A stretch of DNA of 50,158 nucleotides from Methanosarcinales archaeon (GTDB taxonomy: Archaea > Halobacteriota > Syntropharchaeia > Alkanophagales > Methanospirareceae): NCBI GenBank assembly GCA_030611045.1, contig JAUWQN010000003.1, positions 1-50,158 of the forward strand, in the 5' to 3' direction. Under the pieces are notes generated by a model that worked only from the letters and a program-made list of their open reading frames with translations, searched no databases and was not told the DNA's origin. This document shows, one piece after another, positions 29,034 to 38,801 of the stretch. Numbering within the stretch: the stretch's first letter is position 1; each line of letters begins with the position of its first letter. The position numbers and the translations under genes were made by a program.

Positions 29034-29756
29034 ATGAGAAAAATAGTGAATAAGCCGCAGGTGAAGCCGTTTGTGTTTTATGGACTGTTACTTATACCAA
29101 CCGTTTTTTTGTGCTATGACGAGAACTTTGGGAAGAGTTCAGTCTTCTTCATTGTTCTACTTGCGATACTCCTGGCAAGCCTAATAGAGATACCAATATA
29201 CACGGTGCGAACCAAAAAGCCGGAGTATAGCGCGAGAGAAGCACGGGCTATCGGTGAAATTTACGGCGTGCCAATAATAGATGAGATGCAGGCCGATGCT
29301 GAAAAGAGATATAAGACCCGCGTAACGCTGAATATGGGTGGTTTTGTTATACCGCTGTTCTTCTCTCTCTATCTGCTGCTCTTTTTTAATCCGATGGAAA
29401 ACTATCCGCTACCGCTGCTGGAAATAACATTGGCTACCTTGCTCATGACGCTCATTTCCTATATGCTTGCGGAGGTGAAAGGCGGTGTAGGCATAATAGT
29501 TCCGAACTATGTAGGCCTCTTTGCGATTCCTCTTGGACTGATACTTTCGCCGTCAGAACTGCCACTTGCGATAATAGCAGAGGTATTGATATTTGTACCA
29601 GCGATCTTTGGCATACTGTTGGGGATGCTGATAATAGTGCTAACACTGCCCAAAGACGAAGTGGGAAGTGCGTTCTTTAATATCAGTGGCATTGGCAGTT
29701 TTTATACAGTATACCTTATCTCCTTCCTGGCATTAGTGATAGGATGTATAGCATAA
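29034..29756 (+). CDS. DUF1614 family membrane protein
   Basis: 240 aa polytopic membrane protein; ARAIGEIYGVPIIDE, GGVGIIVPNYVGLFAIPLGL. Confidence 0.65.
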   Translation: MRKIVNKPQVKPFVFYGLLLIPTVFLCYDENFGKSSVFFIVLLAILLASLIEIPIYTVRTKKPEYSAREARAIGEIYGVPIIDEMQADAEKRYKTRVTLNMGGFVIPLFFSLYLLLFFNPMENYPLPLLEITLATLLMTLISYMLAEVKGGVGIIVPNYVGLFAIPLGLILSPSELPLAIIAEVLIFVPAIFGILLGMLIIVLTLPKDEVGSAFFNISGIGSFYTVYLISFLALVIGCIA

Positions 29757-29775
29757 GGAGGGACGGAACATGCTC

Positions 29776-29806
29776 ATTTCGAATTTAGAGTTTAGGATTT
29801 ATAAAC
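29776..29806 (-). repeat. 31-bp dispersed repeat, copy 1 (upstream of tyrA)
   Basis: Reverse complement gtttataaatcctaaactctaaattcgaaat matches 50041-50071 at 29/31 positions. Confidence 0.75.
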
Positions 29807-29823
29807 AAAGGGGGTGAGTTTGT

Positions 29824-30732
29824 ATGCGCATAACGATACTCGGTGGTGCCGGAGGAATGGGGGAATGGTTTGCCCGTTTTTTCAAAGAGAACAACTGTGA
29901 CGTGAGAATAGTAGATATAAGCGATAAGACAGAGGCGGTGGCAAAGCAACTGGACGTACAATTTTCAACTATCAATGTCTTAAAGGCGGAGGTAGGAGCG
30001 CTAAAGGAAGAGTTTGCTGATACAGACATAGTGCTCGTCTCGATGCCTATAGATGTAACAGGACGCGTGATAGAGCGTGTGGGGCCTGAACTGCATGAAA
30101 TGTCGCTACTGATGGATGTGACATCGGTGAAAAAAGCGCCGGTAGAGATGATGGAGAAATGCACAAGCGTGGGTGTGGAAATTCTGGGTACGCACCCTTT
30201 ATTCGGACCTTCCGCGAAGAGTTTGCAGGGTCTGCCGGTCATATTCGTGCCAATACGAAAAGGGCCACTCTACGAAAGTGTATATGGCATATTTGAGCGA
30301 AACGGAGCGAAAATTGAATTTTTAACTGCCGCAGAGCATGACGAGATAATGGCTGTAATCCAGGGACTGCCACATTTTATCCTCTTCTCCTATGGCATCA
30401 CGTTAAAAAATCTTGATTTTGATGTTGAACGGGCAAGAAGATTCATGGGCCCGATGTACGCGGTGGTCATGGATTTTGTGGGTCGGCTGTTACATCAAGA
30501 CCCAGACCTCTACACACAGATACAGACGAATTTTGAGATGAGCACGATACACGATGCTTTTTTAGCGGCTGCCACGAGGTTATCTGAGTTGGTATCCGAG
30601 GGAAACGTGGATGCAATTATGGAGGAGCTGCAGATGGCGAAGCGGCATTTTGGGGATACTGAGGGCGCGATGAGAAATTCAGATAGGATAATAGAGGAGA
30701 AGATAAACCTCTCTTTAAAGAGGAAAGTTTAA
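29824..30732 (+). CDS. tyrA: Prephenate dehydrogenase
   Basis: MRITILGGAGGMGEWFARFF, LVSMPIDVTGRVIE, LMDVTSVKKAP, GTHPLFGPS. Confidence 0.88.
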   Translation: MRITILGGAGGMGEWFARFFKENNCDVRIVDISDKTEAVAKQLDVQFSTINVLKAEVGALKEEFADTDIVLVSMPIDVTGRVIERVGPELHEMSLLMDVTSVKKAPVEMMEKCTSVGVEILGTHPLFGPSAKSLQGLPVIFVPIRKGPLYESVYGIFERNGAKIEFLTAAEHDEIMAVIQGLPHFILFSYGITLKNLDFDVERARRFMGPMYAVVMDFVGRLLHQDPDLYTQIQTNFEMSTIHDAFLAAATRLSELVSEGNVDAIMEELQMAKRHFGDTEGAMRNSDRIIEEKINLSLKRKV

Positions 30733-30865
30733 CCAACGCTTTTTCTTTTTAGAAAAATCAATCCGCATATACAGAAACCGGTAAAAAACCGGAACATTTA
30801 AATACTGTTCTTTCACATATTTCATAATATGGCGAAAGTTCAGAAGATTATGAAAAAAATAAAAG

Positions 30866-31360
30866 GTGGAAGAGATGACGGGATCTCCTAAAGATGAATT
30901 TATAGTCCTTATGACTGAAAACAGCAAAGTTAACGGTCTTGATGAGCTATCGTCAAGGATTATCGGTATCCTGTTTATAGAACCAAAAGAAATTGCTCTC
31001 GACGAACTGGCAAAAAGAACAGGATATAGTCTATCCGCAGTAAGCACCGCGATGAAACTTATAGAAAGAGCAGGGATAGTTAAAAGATCAAAGAAACCCA
31101 AATCGAGAAAAGTATATTATTACATGGAAAAGGACATGCTCGCTATGTGGATACAACTCATGAGGAGAAAACACGAAAATATCATATTGCCCTCAAAACA
31201 AAAACTACCAAAAATAATTGAAAAGTATAAACTGGAAAAATCAGAAAACTCAGAAGAGGAGTTAAGGATTGTGGAAAATTATTACAAGCAGGTATTATAT
31301 TCCGAACAATTCATAAAGGACTCAATTAAGACGCTTGAACAGTATGAGGTGAATAAATGA
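30866..31360 (+). CDS. GbsR/MarR-like HTH transcriptional regulator
   Basis: RIIGILFIEPKEIALDELAKRTGYSLSAVSTAMKLIERAGIVKRSKKPKSRKVYY winged-helix pattern; stop overlaps next start. Confidence 0.75.
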   Translation: MEEMTGSPKDEFIVLMTENSKVNGLDELSSRIIGILFIEPKEIALDELAKRTGYSLSAVSTAMKLIERAGIVKRSKKPKSRKVYYYMEKDMLAMWIQLMRRKHENIILPSKQKLPKIIEKYKLEKSENSEEELRIVENYYKQVLYSEQFIKDSIKTLEQYEVNK

Positions 31361-32649
31361 AGGAAGAAGAGAAAAAAATCGGATGTTTTATGACAGCGCT
31401 TTTTGCTGTGGTTTTTTTATTGCTCCTTATGGCAGCCACAGCGTCAGCTGCCGAGGGTCCTGCGGTCATGATTACCAATTGCACCGTGGAGCCCGAAGTC
31501 CTGATGCCCGGCGACACAGGTACGATTACGCTAACCATAAAAAATATGGACACCAAATCATTAGAGACTGTGACAACGACTACTACGACTACGACTCAGA
31601 CAGCCACTACTGAGACAACATCAACGATAAGTGCAGAGATAGAGACGATACGGCTGAGTAGCAGAAGCAAAGACATAGAATGGCTGAAAGAAGGTACGCA
31701 ACGCACTGAATACTTCAAAGTAGGTGCGTTAGGACCTGCGGAAAGCATAAAAATCTCGTTACCAATAAAAGTCGCCACCTATGCAAAAAGCCGTCCGTAT
31801 TTTCTCGAAGTGTACATAGAAGTGGATAATGGCGAAAATGTGCGTTTCCCTGTCCGTGTGGACGTGGACAGTAGTGAAGTGCAATTACTTGAGCAGGATA
31901 TACCTTCGGGGATTTCGCTCAGCGAGTCGAAGAAGATAGCGATCGTCGTGGCGAATAACAGACCAAATACCGTGAGCGGTGTGAACGTGTTCGTGAGGTC
32001 GAGCAATGATGATTTTGAATTCACGCCGGAGGGAATATTCATCGGCAATTTAGGGGCATATGAAAGCAAAACGGTAAGTTTCACGCTCACTCCTCTTTCC
32101 GAAGGAGATCATGACATCTATTTCGAAACGACTTATAAGAACGGTAATAATGTGCATCACAGCGAGCTTACATCGTCTGTCGAGGTAAAGAGCAGCTCAG
32201 ATGTGAAACTTATCCTGGTGAATGCGCCTGAATTTGTTCTTAAAAGTGACGTCGCGAGGATAGATTTCGACGTCGCTAACGGGATGGCAAAGAATATCAA
32301 AGCGGTATCCGTAGTGCCCGCGATAGAAGGGCTCAAAATACTGCCTTCAGAATATTTTATCGGGGACATGGAAGCCGGCGATGTCTTTTCCGCTTCGTTT
32401 GATGTTCATACGAGTGATTTGAGCGTAGGTGAAACCGCAATACCCTTTAAAGTGCTGTTCAAAGATGTTGACACGGACAAGCAATACGAAACGCAAGGTT
32501 ACGAGGTGCATGTAGAGGTACGGGAACCGCAGAAGAGTGAATTACCGAATCAGATGCTATTTGGTGCGCTGCTGGTCATTCTCGTCCTTGTCGTTCTGGC
32601 TGTCTGGATACGAGTAAAGCGAAAGCGAGGGCGACAAGAGAGGGAATAG
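31357..32649 (+). CDS. Secreted/membrane-anchored CARDB (COG1361)-type protein with Thr-rich segment
   Basis: N-terminal signal-like TM, Ig/CARDB-like repeats, C-terminal TM helix and basic tail. Confidence 0.75.
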   Translation: MKEEEKKIGCFMTALFAVVFLLLLMAATASAAEGPAVMITNCTVEPEVLMPGDTGTITLTIKNMDTKSLETVTTTTTTTTQTATTETTSTISAEIETIRLSSRSKDIEWLKEGTQRTEYFKVGALGPAESIKISLPIKVATYAKSRPYFLEVYIEVDNGENVRFPVRVDVDSSEVQLLEQDIPSGISLSESKKIAIVVANNRPNTVSGVNVFVRSSNDDFEFTPEGIFIGNLGAYESKTVSFTLTPLSEGDHDIYFETTYKNGNNVHHSELTSSVEVKSSSDVKLILVNAPEFVLKSDVARIDFDVANGMAKNIKAVSVVPAIEGLKILPSEYFIGDMEAGDVFSASFDVHTSDLSVGETAIPFKVLFKDVDTDKQYETQGYEVHVEVREPQKSELPNQMLFGALLVILVLVVLAVWIRVKRKRGRQERE

Positions 32650-32687
32650 AGGGCGAAGACTACGACTACGTAAGAGCAATAAAATAA

Positions 32688-33350
32688 ATGATCCACACTG
32701 AAAATCTGACGAAAATTTATCGGATGGGCGATGCGGAAGTTTACGCACTGCGCGACGTGAACTTAGAGATAAAAGAAGGTGAGTTCATCGCGATAATCGG
32801 GTCATCGGGCTCGGGTAAGTCCACACTGCTCAATATGATTGGCTGTTTGGACACGCCCACAAGCGGTTCGGTCTTCATCGATAATGTAAATACTGCGTCG
32901 CTCAACGAGAACGAACTCGCAGAAATCCGCAGGGAGAAAATGGGCTTCATATTTCAGCAATTTAACCTCGTTCATACGTTAAATGCGGTAGAAAACGTCG
33001 CGCTACCCATGTTCTTCGCGGGTGTGAAACGAGAAACGAGGCTGAAAAGAGCGGAGGAGCTGCTTGTCAATGTCGGGCTTGGCGATCGGATATACCATAA
33101 ACCATCGGAACTGAGTGGCGGGCAGCAGCAGCGGGTGGCTATTGCACGCGCGCTTTCTAACGACCCGGAAATCGTCATCGGCGACGAGCCCACTGGAAAC
33201 GTGGATACAGATACGGGAAATGCAATAATGGACATCTTAGAAGGTTTGAATAAAGAGGGAAGGACAATCATTGTGGTAACGCACGATGCGGAGATTGCAG
33301 CCCACGCAGGTAGAACAAAGCGGATGCGGGACGGAAGGGTGCTTGATTGA
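32688..33350 (+). CDS. ABC transporter ATP-binding protein (MacB/LolD type)
   Basis: GSSGSGKSTLLNMIGCLDTPTSG, LSGGQQQRVAIARAL, GDEPTGNVDT. Confidence 0.95.
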   Translation: MIHTENLTKIYRMGDAEVYALRDVNLEIKEGEFIAIIGSSGSGKSTLLNMIGCLDTPTSGSVFIDNVNTASLNENELAEIRREKMGFIFQQFNLVHTLNAVENVALPMFFAGVKRETRLKRAEELLVNVGLGDRIYHKPSELSGGQQQRVAIARALSNDPEIVIGDEPTGNVDTDTGNAIMDILEGLNKEGRTIIVVTHDAEIAAHAGRTKRMRDGRVLD

Positions 33351-33353
33351 GCA

Positions 33354-34544
33354 ATGCGAGATAAATTCCTCCTCGCGTACCGGAGCATAAAGGAGCGAAG
33401 AACCCGTTCGATACTCACCGTGCTGGGTATTGCGGTGGGCATAGCGGCTATCGTTTCTTTGATGAGCGTCGGCTATGGTATGGAAGAGGCGATAACCGGT
33501 GAATTGACGGGGATGGCAGATATGATTTCGGTGATGCCCGGCAAAATAGCAGGCCACGCCTATGTGGAACTGGGGAGTTTTACCGATAGAGACGTAAAAG
33601 ACGTGCAGCGGATAAGCGGTATCAAGGACATAACAGCAATGACGTACGATGCCGTAGAAGTGGAATATAGAAACGAACGAGCCCCCATTTTTATCCTTGG
33701 CGGTGATACCAAGGAGCTGGGGAGCTTCTATGTGGATCCAGTCGGGATCAAGGAAGGTAGATGGCTCAGGGAAAATGATTATAAGGGGTGCGTCATTGGA
33801 GACCGGGTAGCCAATGACTTCTTCGATGAAGTCATACACGTGAACGATAAGCTGGAGATAAATGGTGCGAAATTCGTTGTGGTCGGCGTTTTTGAAAAGG
33901 CAAGCACGATGTATGCCGCTGACGTTGATCCCCATATTTTTCTCACATTGCGTGCTTCACAGGAAGTTCTGCAAACCGATGAGGTAAAATACATCATGGT
34001 GAGGATCTATGACATCGAGGAAGCCGAAGAGATAGCAGAGGAGATCGAGGAAGCGATAAATGATAACCACGGACTCGATGATTTCGCCAACGCAATGACA
34101 ATGGGGAGCATGATAGAGCAGATTGGAGATGTTTTTAATATCATTCGCGGCGTCCTGGTGGGTATAGCGGCAATTGCACTCGTTGTCGCATCCATTGGCA
34201 TCATGAACACGATGTTGATGTCAGTGATGGAGCGGACGCATGAGATCGGTGTGATGAAGGCGATCGGCGCGAAGAGCAGTGATGTTCTCTCTCTTTTCCT
34301 ATTAGAATCGGGTATGGTGAGCCTGGTGGGCGGTGTGGTTGGCTGCGTAGTTGGCGTTATCGTGGCAAAAGTCATCAGTTTCGGTGCAAGCGCGGCATTG
34401 GGTATAGAAATGACTGCGGTGGTGAAACCCGAAGTGTTACTTGGTGGCATGGCAGTTGCGATGGTTGTGGGCGTTCTATCAGGGTTCTATCCAGCGCGGA
34501 AGGCGTCAAGAATGAGTCCGGTCGAAGCGGTGAGGTACGAATAA
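33354..34544 (+). CDS. ABC transporter permease (MacB/FtsX type)
   Basis: RSILTVLGIAVGIAAIVSLMSVGYG, SVMERTHEIGVMKAIGAK, FYPARKASRMSPVEAVRYE. Confidence 0.93.
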   Translation: MRDKFLLAYRSIKERRTRSILTVLGIAVGIAAIVSLMSVGYGMEEAITGELTGMADMISVMPGKIAGHAYVELGSFTDRDVKDVQRISGIKDITAMTYDAVEVEYRNERAPIFILGGDTKELGSFYVDPVGIKEGRWLRENDYKGCVIGDRVANDFFDEVIHVNDKLEINGAKFVVVGVFEKASTMYAADVDPHIFLTLRASQEVLQTDEVKYIMVRIYDIEEAEEIAEEIEEAINDNHGLDDFANAMTMGSMIEQIGDVFNIIRGVLVGIAAIALVVASIGIMNTMLMSVMERTHEIGVMKAIGAKSSDVLSLFLLESGMVSLVGGVVGCVVGVIVAKVISFGASAALGIEMTAVVKPEVLLGGMAVAMVVGVLSGFYPARKASRMSPVEAVRYE

Positions 34545-35758
34545 TGAGGGATTCATTTTCGCTGACATATCGGAATATAAAAGAGCGAAAAGCTCGTGCT
34601 GCACTTACGATACTGGGCATTACGGTGGGCATAGCTGCGGTAATCGCCTTGATGTCCATTGGCTACGGCATGCAGGAGTCAATCACGGCAGAACTCGTTG
34701 AGATGGCAGATGTCATCGTGGTAATGCCAATGAGGATGGAATTAGGCAGCATTGGCACATTTGGCAGCTTTACCGACCGCGATCTGGACGCGGTGAAACG
34801 AATCGGAGGCGTAAAACACGCTGTAGCAATGATAGGCGAGATGGAAGAAGTGGAATACCGCGGTGAAAAGTTCATGGTGCAGATCGTTGGTATTGAACCG
34901 CGAGATATGGATGCGGTATTTGGCGAGACGGTGAAGCTGGAAGAGGACGGTGGCGCAGGGACAGAAGCATCAGGAAGAGCCTTACGAGATAATGATCACA
35001 AGGCATGTGAGATTGGGTACAGCATTGCCCATGATTATTTTAGTAATGAGGTTGGTGTTAATGACCGGCTCACGATAAATGGTACTAAATTCAGGGTTGT
35101 CGGGATAATTGGAAAGCAGGGGGGATTCAGGTCTGAGGTGGATTCGCAGATATACATCACAACACGAGATTCGGTGAGTGTTCTTGATAACGAGGATATT
35201 TCAACCATCTTCGTGCGTGTGCGGAATATAGAGAATGCGGAAGAGATAGCAGCAGAAATAGAGGAGCGGATAGATGACAATCACAAGCTGGATGATTTTA
35301 CGTCTGCAATGACAATGGGAAGCGCGATAGAGCAGATGGAGTCCATTTTCGGGATATTACAAGCTGTTTTAATCGCAATCTCGTCTATATCGCTTATCGT
35401 TGCTGCTATGGGGATAATGAACACGATATTGATGTCTGTGATGGAGCGTACGCATGAGATCGGAGTGATGAAAGCGATCGGCGCGAAGAACAGGAATATT
35501 CTCTCTCTGTTCTTACTCGAAGCGGGCGTGATAAGCGTAATCGGAGGCGTTTGTGGCTGTATCGCCGGCGTTATTGGCGCTCACGCTATAACTTTCGGAA
35601 TACAGGCTGCATTTGACGTTGAGATTGCAGCGATTGTAAAGCCGGAAGTTTTGCTTGGCGGCATAGCGGTTGCACTTGTTGTAGGGATGCTCTCTGGGTT
35701 GTATCCAGCGAGGAAGGCGTCGAAGATGAGTCCGGTCGAAGCGGTAAGGTATGAATGA
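34544..35758 (+). CDS. ABC transporter permease (MacB/FtsX type), tandem paralogue
   Basis: Same signature blocks as the preceding gene, start codon overlaps its stop. Confidence 0.93.
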   Translation: MRDSFSLTYRNIKERKARAALTILGITVGIAAVIALMSIGYGMQESITAELVEMADVIVVMPMRMELGSIGTFGSFTDRDLDAVKRIGGVKHAVAMIGEMEEVEYRGEKFMVQIVGIEPRDMDAVFGETVKLEEDGGAGTEASGRALRDNDHKACEIGYSIAHDYFSNEVGVNDRLTINGTKFRVVGIIGKQGGFRSEVDSQIYITTRDSVSVLDNEDISTIFVRVRNIENAEEIAAEIEERIDDNHKLDDFTSAMTMGSAIEQMESIFGILQAVLIAISSISLIVAAMGIMNTILMSVMERTHEIGVMKAIGAKNRNILSLFLLEAGVISVIGGVCGCIAGVIGAHAITFGIQAAFDVEIAAIVKPEVLLGGIAVALVVGMLSGLYPARKASKMSPVEAVRYE

Positions 35759-35955
35759 ATAACCGGAATTGTAGTTGATAGCTGCCAAGTTTCAAGATGC
35801 AAGATCCAAGACTGTGGTTTATGAACCGCAGCTCTCATACCGTCGGATAGATAAAGCTATCAAAAATGCTTTCTCCGCCTGCATCATGTATCGTGCATCT
35901 TCATCATTAGCTATACAATTACCACGAATTATAACGGCAGGTCGAACAACAACAA

Positions 35956-35983
35956 GAAAAAAAAAGAAAAAAAAAGAAAAAAA
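35956..35983 (-). terminator. Triple poly-T tract at mtd 3' end
   Basis: Plus strand gaaaaaaaaagaaaaaaaaagaaaaaaa, i.e. T-runs on the mtd (minus) strand just past the stop codon. Confidence 0.6.
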
Positions 35984-35996
35984 TGGAGAAATTAAG

Positions 35997-36830
35997 CTAA
36001 GCGCTCGGCTTCTCCATTAACTTCGTCTTCTTCAGTATTTCACCCTTTCTGGAGTGTGGCATACGGACTAAGCTGTCAGTATACTTCTCGATCTCCCGTG
36101 CCTCTTTGGCGAGCTTTGATGCCTCTCCGAGAAGCTCATGTGCCGCTGCAACAATGGGTACGTACGCTTCGGGGTCTTTCATCATGAAACAGCCTTTTAC
36201 GTCCAGTTCCGCCACTTTCTCCGACATACTGTAGGCTGCAATGGCTTTCGCTTTCGCGTACGGGTTCGAGAATCCTGCGGCTGCAACGGCTTTCTCTGCA
36301 GTTGCTATTATCTGCGGTAATTTCACCTCGCCACCTGCCCGGATCTCGTTGATCACACGGTCAATCTCATCGGCCACCAGCTTCACCACACCGGTTGCCG
36401 ACAGCACGGACATGACATCAACGTTGAAGATGCTCATCTCGACGGGGTCTAAGAACTCTCGCCGCGCTCCGATCATTGGGTCGCCAGGTATAATAATGTA
36501 GCCAAAGCCACCTTCCTTTAACTTGTCTTTCGCTTTCATCGCCGGTGCGTCCGAGACCACAATGCACGGTATGCCCTTCTCCTTCGCCATCTCGCGCGCC
36601 TTCGTAGGTCCTGGAAGAGCCGCATTCGGACTGAGCACCAATACCAGATCAGGCCCCCAGTCCAGTAAGCAAGCGGCGTCTATTGCAGCTTCCGGCGTCA
36701 TCTTCGCGCCCGTCCCAAATACTCGAACGTCTATGTCCTCTCTGTCAGCTCGCTCGTCCAGCAGCAAATCTGCTATTCGTGATATCCCGATATTCCCTAA
36801 TTTTACAAATCCAATCTTTACTATGTCCAT
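35997..36830 (-). CDS. mtd: F420-dependent methylenetetrahydromethanopterin dehydrogenase
   Basis: MDIVKIGFVKLGNIGISRIADLLLDERADREDIDVRVFGTGAKM...SPNAALPGPTKAREMA. Confidence 0.96.
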   Translation of the reverse strand: MDIVKIGFVKLGNIGISRIADLLLDERADREDIDVRVFGTGAKMTPEAAIDAACLLDWGPDLVLVLSPNAALPGPTKAREMAKEKGIPCIVVSDAPAMKAKDKLKEGGFGYIIIPGDPMIGARREFLDPVEMSIFNVDVMSVLSATGVVKLVADEIDRVINEIRAGGEVKLPQIIATAEKAVAAAGFSNPYAKAKAIAAYSMSEKVAELDVKGCFMMKDPEAYVPIVAAAHELLGEASKLAKEAREIEKYTDSLVRMPHSRKGEILKKTKLMEKPSA

Positions 36831-36972
36831 CTAAGATCACACTTTATGGTTAGGTGGCCACCAGATATAAAACTTATGGTTTTTAATCACACTTTTCTTC
36901 TGCGAGAAGCAAGAAAAAATCCGAAATAATTAAAATGTTAGACTGTCTGTATAGAACTTAGGAGCAGATATC

Positions 36973-38769
36973 ATGACGCCAAGATGGCAAGAATGTTGGG
37001 ACGCAGCACCTGAACTCTACGCACTCTTAATGGAGAGTGAGACGTTAGAAAGCGGCCGTGAAAAACTTATAAGCTATATTGACGTTTTAGAGTGGACCTA
37101 CCGGCGTGATATTGATACCATCGAGTCGTGGGATTATATTCTACTCAAAGAAGCTGTTCGCTGTCTGAAGAATATTATTTCTCCGCGCAATGAGCGTTTA
37201 GCCGGAACTTCCGCGTTAGAACATCTCTGGACCGCCGCAGTAACGGGAGATGCAGAGGTAACTGATGATTTTGTTGATGAATTTGTGCATTTATTTAAAG
37301 CGGTAAAAGGGCAATCGGATGTTTACCCATCGCGATTAATAGGGGGCATCGAATTTCCAGATTTTGAGAAGTATAATGGGCGAGAAGCAGCTTTAAAGCG
37401 GTCTGATTATCTTGATCAGATGGGACAGCGAATGAACAATTATCTTATGCGATATCCGAGTGGTCTCAAGCCTGAGATCGTAAAGAAGCGCAGTGAGAAC
37501 AAAAAAAGGATTTTAGAAGTACTTGATGCCACGGAAGCAGATTGGGAAGACTGGAACTGGCAGTTCAACCATGTTTTCAAGGATAAAGATGGCTTTGAAA
37601 CGATTAAAAAAATAATAAAGTTAAATCCTAAACAGGAAGCAGCGATTTACCTCGCTATAGAGAATAACGTTCCTTTTGGTGTGACCCCGCACTACCTTCA
37701 TCTCATGGATCCTGAGCCGAGCGATTATGACTATGCAGTACGGAGACAGGTATTTCCGCCATTAAGTTATGTTGAGAATATGATTGCGCATAAACAGGAT
37801 AAAGAATTGGCGTTTGACTTCATGCGTGAACAGGACACCTCTCCTATAGAGCTCGTTACCCGTCGCTATCCCACCGTTGCGATAATCAAACCGTACGATT
37901 CATGTCCTCAGATCTGTGTTTACTGTCAACGAAACTGGGAACTCACTTCTCCATTAATGGATCACGCTTTAGCGCCAAAAGAACGCATTGATAAGGCTAT
38001 AGAGTGGTTCGCGGAACACGAGCAAATGATGGATGTCCTGATAACGGGTGGCGACCCCCTGGCAATGGATGATGACTTAATTGAGTATATCGTGAAACGT
38101 CTGTCGGAAATACCGCACTTGCACAACATACGAATAGCTACCCGATTACCCATTACAGTACCTCAGCGGATTACCAAGGAGCTTTGCGAGATCTTTGCAA
38201 GCTATTATGAAGTGGGCAAACAAACACTATATATGGTCACGCATTTCGAACATCCTTATGAAGTCACTCCTGAGACTACTGAAGCGATTAGGCGCGTTAA
38301 AATGCTTGGAATGGATGTTTATAACCAGCAGGTGTTTACGTTTGCGAATAGTAGACGATTCGAGACTGCGGCTTTACGAATTGCGCTGAAGCAGATCGGT
38401 GTTAATCCTTATTACACCTTCAATATGAAGGGCAAATCCGAGATTGAAGATTACGCGGTACCAATAGCGCGACTTTTGCAAGAGCGGAAAGAAGAGGCGC
38501 GATTGTTGCCCGGTATCTTTCGAACTGACGAACCGGTATTTAATGTGCCATTCCTCGGTAAAAATCATCTAAGAGCCTGGCAGGACCATGAACTTGTCGC
38601 CATACAACCTGATGGGAGACGAGTGTATTCATTCCATCCGTGGGAGAAGAACATAGCGAAAGTTAAACCCTATCTTTATACTGAGGTTACGATACGGAGC
38701 TATCTTGAGAAATTAAAGGAACGGGGCGAAGATCCAGAGGATTACAGGAGTATCTGGTATTATTATTAA
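36973..38769 (+). CDS. KamA (lysine 2,3-aminomutase) family radical SAM protein
   Basis: CPQICVYCQRNWEL (CxxxCxxC), VLITGGDPLAMDDDLIEYIVKRL; long N-terminal extension. Confidence 0.85.
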   Translation: MTPRWQECWDAAPELYALLMESETLESGREKLISYIDVLEWTYRRDIDTIESWDYILLKEAVRCLKNIISPRNERLAGTSALEHLWTAAVTGDAEVTDDFVDEFVHLFKAVKGQSDVYPSRLIGGIEFPDFEKYNGREAALKRSDYLDQMGQRMNNYLMRYPSGLKPEIVKKRSENKKRILEVLDATEADWEDWNWQFNHVFKDKDGFETIKKIIKLNPKQEAAIYLAIENNVPFGVTPHYLHLMDPEPSDYDYAVRRQVFPPLSYVENMIAHKQDKELAFDFMREQDTSPIELVTRRYPTVAIIKPYDSCPQICVYCQRNWELTSPLMDHALAPKERIDKAIEWFAEHEQMMDVLITGGDPLAMDDDLIEYIVKRLSEIPHLHNIRIATRLPITVPQRITKELCEIFASYYEVGKQTLYMVTHFEHPYEVTPETTEAIRRVKMLGMDVYNQQVFTFANSRRFETAALRIALKQIGVNPYYTFNMKGKSEIEDYAVPIARLLQERKEEARLLPGIFRTDEPVFNVPFLGKNHLRAWQDHELVAIQPDGRRVYSFHPWEKNIAKVKPYLYTEVTIRSYLEKLKERGEDPEDYRSIWYYY

Positions 38770-38801
38770 TATTTATAAGATCATTTTCGCCTATTAGAAT
38801 C

